DNA of 22,710 bases from JAPLDP01 sp964628285. GTDB taxonomy: Bacteria; Bacteroidota; Bacteroidia; Bacteroidales; JAGONC01. The notes under the pieces are model-generated. The model saw nothing but the letters and a program-made list of their open reading frames with translations. It did no database searches and was not told where the DNA came from. Every line of letters begins with the position of its first letter. Within the stretch, counting starts at the first letter, position 1. Positions 15,901 to 22,710 of the stretch are shown piece by piece. The position numbers and the translations under genes are program-made. The stretch is taken from assembly GCA_964628285.1 (NCBI GenBank), contig CAZVNP010000052.1:1-22710 (forward strand), in the 5' to 3' direction.

Positions 15901-16220
15901 TGATCGTAGCTGTGATAATCCTCGCGGTTTTTCCAGAAGTCTTTATAATAAAGATTGAGATCACGGATGATGATCTCATAGTCGAATCCCTCTTCCTTAA
16001 TTGTTTCCAGCTCGCCGGGTGTCAGGTAAAAGATGCCGTAACCGTTGGGATAGACATCGCCTTCAAAGTGATGCCGGCGGAGGTGGTGCAGCTGCTCCGG
16101 GGAATGAAAACAGATTCTGACCTCCATCTCTCCGGGCCGCCAGCCGCCCTGCGCGAAAACAGCCGGTGGGATGAAAAGGAATAAAAGGATGACAATGAGA
16201 TATATAAGTCTCATGTTCAT
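12966..16220 (-). CDS. M14 family zinc carboxypeptidase with T9SS sorting domain
   Basis: 1084 residues. Signal peptide at 1-23; N-terminal domain at 30-90; M14 peptidase at about 100-365. Zinc ligands are H162 and E165 in GIHGDEIGG and H264 in VTYHSGS; N223/R224 in VDLNRDFGY bind the substrate carboxylate; the catalytic Glu is E335 in SFTIEIS. A carboxypeptidase regulatory-like fold follows (368-443). Residues 450-580 form a discoidin-like calcium-site-type domain (PGDDIRVIEGDG, YLKITDDGDG, DAGFDLDAIEVI). The stalk is FN3-like (583-677), MAM-like (680-813) and PKD-like (821-996), then a sorting domain (1003-1084). It should remove C-terminal residues from peptides outside the cell, possibly those made by the neighbouring C25 protease. 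A second ATG six bases in (16214) is possible. Confidence 0.93.
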   Translation of the reverse strand: MNMRLIYLIVILLFLFIPPAVFAQGGWRPGEMEVRICFHSPEQLHHLRRHHFEGDVYPNGYGIFYLTPGELETIKEEGFDYEIIIRDLNLYYKDFWKNREDYHSYDQIVALADSLAQNFPALCKKYLFGASVQGRELAALKISDNVAVHEAEAAILFDGGIHGDEIGGPENLIRFARHLCLSYGTDPTVTTLVNTREIWIYYMVNPDGRYNMTRDNCNGVDLNRDFGYMWDHWGGSYAAYSQVESKALRQCLLDHPFAIYVTYHSGSVYVLYPWSYRPDTAPDHASLDMLAALYSSTSGYGSLPYGQGYTSLYPINGSSKDCNYGIMGGESFTIEISANKQPPPSQIPYYYNANEPAMMAMIEQAGHGIQGIVSDASAGLPVAAVIRVDNLYPVYTDPSVGDYHKFVPAGTHTLKVTANGYISQTVNDIVVVEGSATMVNIQMQPSVGHYAYKMPACRIPGNNFYDEGNTAAVTGNGDDIRYSIGVAGWAVIDMLTAVPDGPGDDIRVIEGDGSPEGFSLAVSDTVDGTWYDLGNGFGTTAFDLAEAGITGTRYLKITDDGDGLNNVPDAGFDLDAIEVISAPGQAVNPTPAIGQPNVQPFTSLSWQAGSGGMTQYYLVSLGTDNPPTNVIDCQMTPANTYTSPGPLEFDTVYFWRVDACNPYDTTSGNVWYFHTIRPPDEDWESGNFSTFHWTFAGDAPWTIDTTDVFFGSHAARSGIIGDNQSSSLKITLDVAGYLTPKISFFKNISSATGDKLEFYIDNDLMDSWSGLSEYTQETYMVPIGLHTFEWRYVKNPYVSGGDDCGRIDYIYFPALSPPTVCAGPDTTVCEGATVTLSGTATNYSSILWSTSGTGTFDDATLLNATYTPGTQDYDTGFITLTLTLFAPDQMLSDDMLLSFEMLPGVPAIPDGPGYVDLYYTPASEYHSAGAAGAATYEWKLDPPSAGSLSGTDTTCLVTWDTAFLGVAAVSVKGINDCGEGPFSEPLYVTVDNTVGVGEVIPDIHIDVFPNPSDGHFILNVISSGDEIITIRLTDILGKRVFERKEKTSGHRIKKVFDFGDISEGIYLLSVRGNSITVIKKIIVK

Positions 16221-16560
16221 GGACTTCTAACGACAGCATAAAGATAAGAAAAGGGGGTGTTATACTTTTAGTTTCTCACAGATTATTACAGATTGCAACC
16301 CTTTGCGTCCATTGCGCACACTTTGCGCCTATAGCGGTTAAAGCATACACTTCTCACAGTGAAAGCTAATTTTCAAAGGTTTAACGTTTCATTTTAACCG
16401 CAATGGGCGCTATGGATTCGCAAAGATCGCAACGCGATGGAAATTGAATCCGTTTAACCTGGAGTTAGCTCCCTGATTCAGCCATTTATGGCTTTTAGAA
16501 TGAATGGAAATTTGACATGTTATTTTCCCCACAATTTCTGTGAGATGTAGTGCTAACCCG
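16221..16560. other. Non-coding gap between M14 and the first Asp-box gene
   Basis: No gene. It contains the 16275-16560 repeat copy and about 50 bases of leader for the M14 gene. No full promoter consensus was found; the nearest is TATCTTTA on the minus strand at 16239-16246. Confidence 0.55.
16275..16560. repeat. Intergenic repeat, copy 1 (inverted-repeat element)
   Basis: It is bounded by CTCACAGA (16275) and its inverse TCTGTGAG (16537-16544). Inside is a second inverted pair: CTTTGCG...GCGGTTAA (16311-16342) against TTAACCGCAATGGGCGC...CGCAAAG (16394-16424). It aligns without gaps to the copy at 19195-19468; 16397-16434 is identical to 19307-19344 over 38 bases. Each copy lies directly 3' of one of the Asp-box paralogs. 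Confidence 0.75.
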
Positions 16561-19065
16561 TCATTTCTGTATCACCAGCTTCTGTGCCTGCGTTGTTTTA
16601 CCGTCATCGGCCAGGATGAAGTAAACACCTTTTTTCAGGTTATCGAGCGTGAGCTTCATGGTGAGCGACGGTGCCACCTGTATGCCGTTTTGTCGGTACA
16701 CGGTGTTTCCGAGGGCATCCATGATTCTCAGGTTTATGACGGCATTATCCTTTGATGACAATCCAATGATAAACTCACCGTTGTTGGGGTTGGGCATGAT
16801 GCGAATAGCGATATCCTTATCCTGCACCTCGGCAATGCCGATGGTATTGTCGACGGTGACCATCCAGGCTTCCGAGACTTCTCCTTCACCGCAGGCATTG
16901 ATCCCTGTGACGGTGATGGCTGCCGTACCCTTAGCGCCGCTCCAGTTGGCCGTGGCCGTCGTCGTGGTGCCGGTGATGGTACCCAGTGAGTCAGGCTGGA
17001 GATCCCACGTGTATGAGTCGGCATTTGTTGCGCCGGCTGTTGTGAATTCCGAGGACTGGACATAGGCGTAATCCACGGATGCCGGCCCTTCGGGGGTGGC
17101 AGGGATGCCGGGCAACGGATCGATGGTCAGCACCATGTCATCGCTCGCCTGGTTGGACCCGGAATAGGCCGTGAGGGTAAGGGTGACAGAACCCGCCGTA
17201 ATGTCACCGGTTCCCGGCGTATAAACAGAGGTAAGGATGGTATTATCGTCAAAGGTGCCATCACCGGAAGTGGTCCACTCAACTGAAGTATAATTGGTTG
17301 CTGTTCCGTTTAGAGTGTAAGTCTCACCGGCACAGATAGTGGCATCTGCTCCCGCATTGGATGTGACGGTTTCGGGGTGGGGGAAGGGCGTGACAAAATC
17401 ATCCTGAGTGAGGGTATATCCATTGACAAACATATATGTTACCGGTTGTGTCGGGTCGGCAGGTTCCATATCCTGATAAGTGAACGGGATCGTATAGGTG
17501 CTGCCGTCAACAAAGACAAAAGAGGGAGCCGCGAAGAAATAAGCCTGGAGCCATGCCTCGGTGTATTCGGTAACATTGACGGGCGTGTCGGTTTCCATAA
17601 AATTCGAGAAATCAAGGGCACGGATGAAAATGTCGGGTTGGAGATTATCGGTGACACTTTCGAAATGTGTGTCGCACCATGATATGAACACCTTAGTACG
17701 ATCCGGGTCGGTGGAAGCATTCACACGGTTATCATGCGATATTTCGCCATATGTTCCGCGAAAGGTCGTGAGAGAACCGCACATGTAAGCCATCCATGTC
17801 TGCCCACCATCGTAAGATGTAAGATCCCAAACAGAAATATAATCGGAAGGGGTATATATATTGTATGTTCCTCCTCCGATTCCTATGGCCACACCAATAT
17901 GGAGATTATTGAAGGCATCCACCACGATATCGCAGTCGAAGGCGGTGGTGTAAAGGATCTCATCGCGTGCCGGGGCGGGCTCACCGAAAAAGTCGATGAT
18001 CTGCTGGTCGGTGAGCCAGTCATAGACGATGGCATCGATGCCGTCGGGGCCGCCAATCTCTATGCTGATAGGATCTTCCCATGTCTCACCGGCATCGGTG
18101 GTCTTTAAGATAATAGGATAATAGGCCCCCTGTGAGAACGGTACGGAACCGTCATCACCCAGAACAACAATGTACCCCGTCTGACTGTCGGCACTGAAAG
18201 CAATCTTCGCATCGGCAGGGGATCCCAAATCAGGTAACATGGGGAGGTCGATCATGTTTATCTCGAAATCAAATTCCTTGGAGGTTTCGTTCCATATGCC
18301 ACGTGTAGCCAATACAGAACCCACATATACCGGCGAGCCGCTGCTGAGATCGGTATTCTTGTCAGTGAAAAGAGCCACTCCCTGGCGTGTGACATCCATC
18401 CCGTCAGGAACATAAAGGTAGAGCCCGGCGCCGGGATCGCTGGATACCAAATGTTTGGTCGTATCGGTGAAATCTGTCAAACTCACTCTGCCCCAGCAAT
18501 AACCTCCCCAACCGTCAGGTTGGTTGCTTCCGTCCAGAACAGGAGCGGCGAATTCATAATAGGCGTTATCAAGACTGGTATTGCCAACCGGATTGTAGAT
18601 ACCTCCCTGGGGATAACGTGCCGCATCGGTGTTATAGGTTCCACCCGAAATATTGGATGTGTATACTCTGATATCATTGGTGAAACTGGCACCCCGGTCG
18701 GTAGAGATGTCTATATTCAGATCTCCTGAATAATTTGGTGAACCTCCGATTTCCCTGTGAAGGTTTATAAATGTATTCAGATCATTGTCGACCCACAGCA
18801 TGGTTTGGCTCGCTCCTGAATACCCGTAAGCATTGGCCGAATGGCCTATCGCAGTGATGGTCACTTCACGGTTGACGTTGTGGGCAGGCGGAACGAATTT
18901 GGCGTTGGTGATGGGAAGGGATTTAACAGGTTCGAGGTCAACCTTTTTATCGGTCAGCGCTTTGGCGACCTTCATCCTGTATTCAGGTTTTACGGTGTAA
19001 TTCCGCTGGGCATAGACCATCACGGTGAGACCCAGCGCAAGACATAGGAGTAAAAATTTTTTCAT
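16561..19065 (-). CDS. Secreted Asp-box (sialidase-like propeller) protein with T9SS sorting domain
   Basis: 834 residues. Signal peptide at 1-19 (MKKFLLLCLALGLTVMVYAQ). Residues 65-560 look like a beta-propeller with three Asp boxes: STDRGASF (121-128), TTDAGETW (322-329) and SYDGGQTW (417-424). Asp boxes are structural turns in sialidases and other propellers; I see no convincing sialidase Arg triad or FRIP motif, so an enzymatic role is not claimed. Marked motifs are GDDGSVPFSQGA, DWLTDQQ, FFGEPAPARDEILY and QPDIFIRALD, and all recur in the next gene. A PKD-like module (571-745) and sorting domain (751-834, IRIMPNPNNG to QAQKLVIQK) follow. Its own promoter is likely at 19128-19158. Confidence 0.85.
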   Translation of the reverse strand: MKKFLLLCLALGLTVMVYAQRNYTVKPEYRMKVAKALTDKKVDLEPVKSLPITNAKFVPPAHNVNREVTITAIGHSANAYGYSGASQTMLWVDNDLNTFINLHREIGGSPNYSGDLNIDISTDRGASFTNDIRVYTSNISGGTYNTDAARYPQGGIYNPVGNTSLDNAYYEFAAPVLDGSNQPDGWGGYCWGRVSLTDFTDTTKHLVSSDPGAGLYLYVPDGMDVTRQGVALFTDKNTDLSSGSPVYVGSVLATRGIWNETSKEFDFEINMIDLPMLPDLGSPADAKIAFSADSQTGYIVVLGDDGSVPFSQGAYYPIILKTTDAGETWEDPISIEIGGPDGIDAIVYDWLTDQQIIDFFGEPAPARDEILYTTAFDCDIVVDAFNNLHIGVAIGIGGGTYNIYTPSDYISVWDLTSYDGGQTWMAYMCGSLTTFRGTYGEISHDNRVNASTDPDRTKVFISWCDTHFESVTDNLQPDIFIRALDFSNFMETDTPVNVTEYTEAWLQAYFFAAPSFVFVDGSTYTIPFTYQDMEPADPTQPVTYMFVNGYTLTQDDFVTPFPHPETVTSNAGADATICAGETYTLNGTATNYTSVEWTTSGDGTFDDNTILTSVYTPGTGDITAGSVTLTLTAYSGSNQASDDMVLTIDPLPGIPATPEGPASVDYAYVQSSEFTTAGATNADSYTWDLQPDSLGTITGTTTTATANWSGAKGTAAITVTGINACGEGEVSEAWMVTVDNTIGIAEVQDKDIAIRIMPNPNNGEFIIGLSSKDNAVINLRIMDALGNTVYRQNGIQVAPSLTMKLTLDNLKKGVYFILADDGKTTQAQKLVIQK

Positions 19066-19127
19066 GGTTAATTTTTTGTTAATTAGATAATTATAAATAG
19101 ATCCATAATCAAAATAACGGATCCTGA

Positions 19128-19158
19128 CAAATATAAGAAAAATACCTGTTATTTAAAA
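19128..19158 (-). promoter_or_regulatory. Promoter for the first Asp-box gene
   Basis: On the minus strand TATATTTG (19128-19135) matches TAnnTTTG; 19 bases upstream lies TTTT (19155-19158) in place of TTTG. The -7 element is 62 bases from the ATG, almost the same as in the paralog (64 bases), which supports it. Confidence 0.55.
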
Positions 19159-19194
19159 TTATCTGCAAGAAGATTTTTTATGTGCTCACAGATT

Positions 19195-19468
19195 TTCACA
19201 GACTGCAACCCTTTGCGTCCATAACGCAAACTTTGCGCTCATAGCGGTTAAATCAAACACGTCTCACAGGGATAGCTGACTTTGAAAGGCTTAACGTTTC
19301 ATCATTACCGCAATGGGCGCTATGGATTCGCAAAGATCGCAACGGGATGGAAATGCCATCCATTTTTCCTGAAATTAGCTCACTGATTCAGCCATTTATT
19401 GCTATCAGAATGAGAGAGAATTTGAGATATTATTTTCTCTCACCTTTATTGGGGTGAAGTGGTGCCTG
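19195..19468. repeat. Intergenic repeat, copy 2
   Basis: Near copy of 16275-16560, aligned without gaps over about 270 bases; by eye roughly five in six positions match. The left CTCACAGA end is kept, while the right TCTGTGAG end is lost (CTCTCACCTTTATTGG instead). The internal TTAACCGC/CGCAAAG inverted pair is kept in weakened form (ATTACCGC). Confidence 0.75.
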
Positions 19469-21853
19469 TTATTTCTGTATTACCAGCTTCTGTGCCTGCG
19501 TTGTTTTACCGTCAGCGACAAGGATGAAGTAAATGCCCTCTCTCAGGTTATTGAGAGAGATTTTCATGTCAAGTGATTGATACACAAGGACATCATTTTG
19601 CTTATACACCGCATGACCCAGCAAATCTATGATCCTGAGATTCATGGCTGTCTTTTCTTTTGCGTTCACTTCTATGGTGAACATACCGTTATTCGGATTT
19701 GGAATAATGATGAAAGAAAATCCTTTTTCCTGCAATTCCATAATCCCGGAAATGACAACGTTAACATACCAGGCATCAGAAAAGTCACTTTCACCGCAAG
19801 CATTGACTCCTTTGACCGTTATTGCGGCTGTACCGATGGTCCAGTCCCATTCGACCGTAGCCGTTGTCCCCGTGCCTGTAATGGTTCCAATGGAATCGGG
19901 CTGGATGTTCCAGCTGTATGAATCGGCATTGAGAGCACCTTCGGTTGTAAAATCTGAAGTATGGATGTATTCAAGATCAACAAATTCAGGACCTGTCGGT
20001 GTGGCAGGAATGTCCGGTAACGGCTCGATGGTCAGCACCATGTCATCGCTCACCTGGTTGTTGCCGGAGTATGCGGTGAGGGTCAGCGTGACGGAGCCGC
20101 CGGCGATATCACCCGGCCCGGGCGTATAGACGGGATTGAGGAGGGTGTTGTCGTTGAAAGTACCGTCGCCGGAGGTGCTCCATTGCAGGGAGGTGTAACC
20201 GGAGGCCGTGGCATAGTCAAGGGTGTAAGACTCATCCTGGCAGACCTCCGCGTCGGGTCCGGCCTGGGCCGACAGGATATTGCCGCAATCAATGGGCACA
20301 ACAAAGTCACCTTCCGCAACCGTGTAATCCTTGATGTACATAAAAGTCACAGGCTGTGTCAGATCGCCGGGATCCATATCCTGGTATGTAAAAGGAATGA
20401 TGTATGAATTGCCACTGCTGAATACGTCATAGGGTGCCTGGAAGAAAAAGGCTTGCATCCACGCCTGGGACGACTCGGTGACGTTGACGGGTGCTTCGGT
20501 CATCAGGCAGTTGACCATATCGATGGCCCGGATGAAGATGTCGGGCTGTGTGTTATCGGTCATCCCTTCAAAGTGTGTGTCGAGCCATGAGACGAACACT
20601 TTGGTGCCGTCGGCCGTAACGGATGCACTCACCCGGTTATCGGTCATGACGTCACCGAAGTAACCCCGGTATGTCGTGAGCGAGCCGCACAGGAAAGCGT
20701 TCCATGTGAGACCGCCGTCGGGTGAGGTGATGTCGAACACGGCGATATAATCGGCAAAGGCGTAAATATAATACTCGCCGTCGCCGATACCGAGGACCAC
20801 GGCGATGTGGGGATTGCCAAAGACATCGACGGCCAGGTCGCAGTTGACGTCTGTCGCATAGAGTATCTCATCGCGAGGGGGGACAGGCTCGCCGAAGAAA
20901 TCGAGCAGCTGCTGGTCGGTGAGCCAGTCATAGACGACCGCGGCGATGCCGTCGGGGCCGCCTATGGGCACGCCGACGGGATCCTCCCACGACTCGCCGC
21001 CGTCGGTGGTCTTATACACGATGGGGTAAAAGGCGCCTTGGGAAAAAGGTACGGAGCCGTCATCGCCGAGGACTATAATATAGCCTGTCTGACCGTCGGG
21101 GGCAAAAGCACAGCGGGTGCATACCGGCGGGCCTGCACCGGGAAGGGTCTCGCAGGGCAGGGTCAGACCCTCATAGTCAAAGTCGTGGAGGTCGGCATTC
21201 CACAGGCCACGGGTCACCATGATCTGGTCGAGCCACATGCCACCGGCATCGATGTTCGGCTCGGTGATCAGCTCCACACCCTGACGGGTGATGTGAAAGC
21301 CGCCGGGAGCGTGCCGGTAGAATCCGTTGACAGGGTCACTCGGGAGTATATAGCTGGCCGTGTCGGAAACATCATCCAGGTTCATGTGGCCGGATAGATA
21401 GGCCTGGTAACCGAATCCGGCCATGAATGCGTACCAGGCGTCTGCCGGATTGGTATTGCCTTCAGGATTGTAAATGCCGCCCTGGGGATAGTGAAGGGCA
21501 TCCTGACTGCCGGGGGTGGTGTACAGGCGGATGTTATTGGTGAAGGTGGCGCCACCGTCGGTCGACATGTCGACGTCGAGGTTGCCTGAAAAGTTGGGTG
21601 CACCGCCGATTTCCTTGTGGATATTGATGACGGTGTTCAGCTCATCCTCCACCCACAGGATGGACAACTGGTCACCGGTATAGCTGTATGCATTGGCGGC
21701 CTGCCCGATGGGGATGATGGTCAGGTCCCTGCCTCCGGATGGTGAGACCTGAACGGTTCTTTGAGAGTTAGCCACCTTGGCAGCAAAATATCCCTGGGCT
21801 GAGGCTGAAAAGGCCAGGCCAAGGAGCAAGCTGAAGAGTAATAATTTTTTCAT
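19469..21853 (-). CDS. Secreted Asp-box propeller protein with T9SS sorting domain (paralog)
   Basis: 794 residues. Signal peptide at 1-19 (ends SASAQ). Asp boxes are STDGGATF (97-104), TTDGGESW (282-289) and SPDGGLTW (377-384), at spacings close to those of the 834-residue neighbour. The shared motifs GDDGSVPFSQGA, DWLTDQQ, FFGEPVPPRDEILY, CGSLTTYRG, QPDIFIRA and IPFTYQDM are kept. A PKD-like module (531-703) and sorting domain (711-794) follow; the last 14 residues equal those of the neighbour. It lacks about 25 residues at the N-terminus and has an extra cysteine cluster (CETLPGAGPPVCTRC, 234-248). This is clearly a tandem duplicate. The function is unknown; substrate or glycan binding is one possibility. 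Confidence 0.85.
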   Translation of the reverse strand: MKKLLLFSLLLGLAFSASAQGYFAAKVANSQRTVQVSPSGGRDLTIIPIGQAANAYSYTGDQLSILWVEDELNTVINIHKEIGGAPNFSGNLDVDMSTDGGATFTNNIRLYTTPGSQDALHYPQGGIYNPEGNTNPADAWYAFMAGFGYQAYLSGHMNLDDVSDTASYILPSDPVNGFYRHAPGGFHITRQGVELITEPNIDAGGMWLDQIMVTRGLWNADLHDFDYEGLTLPCETLPGAGPPVCTRCAFAPDGQTGYIIVLGDDGSVPFSQGAFYPIVYKTTDGGESWEDPVGVPIGGPDGIAAVVYDWLTDQQLLDFFGEPVPPRDEILYATDVNCDLAVDVFGNPHIAVVLGIGDGEYYIYAFADYIAVFDITSPDGGLTWNAFLCGSLTTYRGYFGDVMTDNRVSASVTADGTKVFVSWLDTHFEGMTDNTQPDIFIRAIDMVNCLMTEAPVNVTESSQAWMQAFFFQAPYDVFSSGNSYIIPFTYQDMDPGDLTQPVTFMYIKDYTVAEGDFVVPIDCGNILSAQAGPDAEVCQDESYTLDYATASGYTSLQWSTSGDGTFNDNTLLNPVYTPGPGDIAGGSVTLTLTAYSGNNQVSDDMVLTIEPLPDIPATPTGPEFVDLEYIHTSDFTTEGALNADSYSWNIQPDSIGTITGTGTTATVEWDWTIGTAAITVKGVNACGESDFSDAWYVNVVISGIMELQEKGFSFIIIPNPNNGMFTIEVNAKEKTAMNLRIIDLLGHAVYKQNDVLVYQSLDMKISLNNLREGIYFILVADGKTTQAQKLVIQK

Positions 21854-21890
21854 GATGTGCTTTGGTTGTTAATGAAACGGTATTTTAAAG

Positions 21891-21901
21891 CCGGTTACCG
21901 G
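21891..21901. repeat. Short dyad CCGGTTACCGG in the leader of the second Asp-box gene
   Basis: CCGGT and ACCGG are inverted around a single T, between the promoter and the ATG. This could be an operator-like site; only one copy is seen. Confidence 0.3.
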
Positions 21902-21917
21902 TATCAATAGAATCGTA

Positions 21918-21948
21918 CAAATATAAAAAAGATACATTTCTTTTCAAA
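21918..21948 (-). promoter_or_regulatory. Consensus Bacteroidota promoter for the second Asp-box gene
   Basis: On the minus strand TTTG (21945-21948), then exactly 19 bases, then TATATTTG (21918-21925): a full match to TTTG-N19-TAnnTTTG. The predicted leader is about 60 bases. Confidence 0.75.
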
Positions 21949-21953
21949 TAGAT

Positions 21954-22408
21954 CGGATTTTTTTATTTCATGAGAGAATGAACGGATTGGGAAAATAATT
22001 ATGTGTATCGGTGTATTCACCTCAACCCCCTGTCCCCTTCTCCTCAAGGAGAAGGGGGGTAGTCAGATGACATCAGAAACTACCTCTGTTTGATAGAATT
22101 TATTATCAGCCCTTCTCCTTTAGGAGTTGGGGTGAGGTGTTAAAAATAATTTTTTTGTATAATCAAAATAATTAATTTAACCTGATTAATTCATAAAATC
22201 AAATTTACATACAAAACCTTTCTAAAAGTTTTTCTTTCGTTGAATCATATACTCATTTTATCGATTAGTCACAATTTTTAACCGGATTTTCATATCAATG
22301 TGCGCCCGAAAAGACATAGTATACCCATTTGGTCTGTGTTTGTCAAATCCGGAGTCTATAATGTTTATTTGCAACAAGATAAAGAACAGTTCTTAACCTC
22401 CATACAAG
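21954..22408. other. Gene-free DNA between the Asp-box cluster and the transposase remnant
   Basis: It holds the dispersed-repeat element at 22017-22141, then an AT-rich stretch (22142-22290) with no coding signal. The boundary of the insertion sequence should lie somewhere left of 22409; no terminal inverted repeat can be recognised because the other end of the element is outside the window. Confidence 0.5.
22017..22141. repeat. Dispersed-repeat element with inverted ends and internal hairpin
   Basis: The left end TTCACCTCAACCCC and the right end GGGGTGAGGTGTT are near reverse complements. Inside the left half, 22034-22043 and 22048-22057 form a perfect 10-bp stem (CCCCTTCTCC/GGAGAAGGGG) with loop TCAA; the right half has a shorter version, CTCCTTTAGGAG. 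There is no ORF. Similar CACCTC/CCCCTTCTCC elements are familiar in Bacteroidota intergenic DNA. Confidence 0.7.
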
Positions 22409-22710
22409 CTAAGTTCGTAACACCTGTAACATCTCAAAGCATTTTTCAAAGTCCCGCTTGCTGTAAAAATTCACCGGAAGCTCAATTTGGACTTTGGTTT
22501 TTAAGATTTTTACCCTGGCAGATACTTTAAGTAGTTTAAGTTGTATGGTTTTTATGGTAGCATGATAATATTCTGTTCCTTTAAGCAACGTGTTTTACAA
22601 AGTATGGATCAACACATAAGCAGCGGAGTGCAGGAACAATCGGAACCGGTTGGCTAAAAAACTACTACAGGACATCCGGTCTGATAACAGGTATGTTTTA
22701 TGGTCTTTTA
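22409..22710 (-). pseudogene. IS1380-type transposase, C-terminal part, interrupted by an in-frame stop
   Basis: Reading leftward from the window edge on the minus strand gives YLLSDRMSCSSFLANRFRLF, then LHSAAYVLIHTL, TAA (22595-22597), and in the same frame NTLLKGTEYYHATIKTIQLK, LLKVSARVKILKTKVQIELP and FEKCFEMLQVLRT ending at TAG 22409-22411. The DRMSC-x-ANRFRL-x-AAYVL and KGTE-x-TIxLKLLKVxARV pattern is what I know from the C-terminal region of IS1380 family transposases. The stop falls where the family simply continues, so this copy is probably inactive. The catalytic domain lies outside the window. Confidence 0.7.

Larger units (their letters stand above)
19066..19468. other. Non-coding gap between the two Asp-box paralogs
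   Basis: No gene. It holds repeat copy 2 (19195-19468), a promoter at 19128-19158, and an AT-rich leader of about 60 bases before the downstream paralog. Confidence 0.6.

Noticed and set aside
14424..16184. Long plus-strand frames (281 and 294 codons) inside the M14 gene
   Set aside because: Antisense shadows of the M14 frame, which has zinc ligands, signal peptide and sorting domain.
16561..19065. True sialidase activity for the Asp-box proteins
   Set aside because: Asp boxes occur in many non-sialidase propellers, and no FRIP motif or arginine triad could be placed.
22300..22530. 76-codon plus-strand frame MRPKRHSIPIW…
   Set aside because: Its second half is antisense to the transposase tail, which has family-specific motifs; no signal peptide or domain is visible.

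Overview
The window reads as a chromosome segment of an uncultured-type Bacteroidota bacterium, probably Bacteroidales-like. Evidence: at least four (probably six) gene products end in type IX secretion (T9SS) type A sorting domains; several start regions carry the Bacteroidota promoter pattern TTTG-N19-TAnnTTTG; the two-component system resembles RprX/RprY; and the ECF sigma factor sits next to a membrane protein ending in an outer-membrane barrel. No rRNA, tRNA, CRISPR array or prophage was seen.

Layout. 1-2203 (+) is a worn region of T9SS-protein genes: a partial gene with an in-frame stop near the left edge, then a beta-propeller-like secreted protein whose reading frame ends inside a perfect 19-bp-stem hairpin, with a detached sorting domain in another frame right after it. 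2204-2437 is repeat-rich intergenic DNA. 2438-2962 (+) is a small secreted protein of unknown function. 3011-7541 is an envelope-sensing block: an ECF sigma factor with a single-pass, barrel-tailed putative anti-sigma protein (-), a 46-residue single-helix membrane protein (+), and a histidine kinase/response regulator pair overlapping by 4 bases (-). 7727-9040 (+) holds a nitroreductase-family flavoenzyme and a small outer-membrane barrel protein.

9054-21853 (all -) is the most striking part: four large secreted proteins in a row. They are a gingipain-like C25 cysteine protease, an M14 zinc carboxypeptidase, and two paralogous Asp-box (sialidase-like propeller) proteins of unknown function. 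All four end in the same PKD-like module followed by a T9SS sorting domain, and the two peptidases share about 500 residues of C-terminal stalk. The gaps between them (340-420 bases) all hold inverted-repeat elements of one CGCAAAG/TTAACCGC-type family, and the gaps 3' of the two Asp-box paralogs are near copies of each other. 21854-22710 holds a good promoter, a dispersed-repeat element and the C-terminal part of an IS1380-type transposase with an internal stop.

Together the genes suggest a cell-surface or secreted protein-degradation cluster: an endopeptidase plus a carboxypeptidase on matching stalks, with two propeller proteins that may bind a substrate or glycan. It lies beside envelope-responsive regulators. 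That functional link is inference from adjacency and shared modules.
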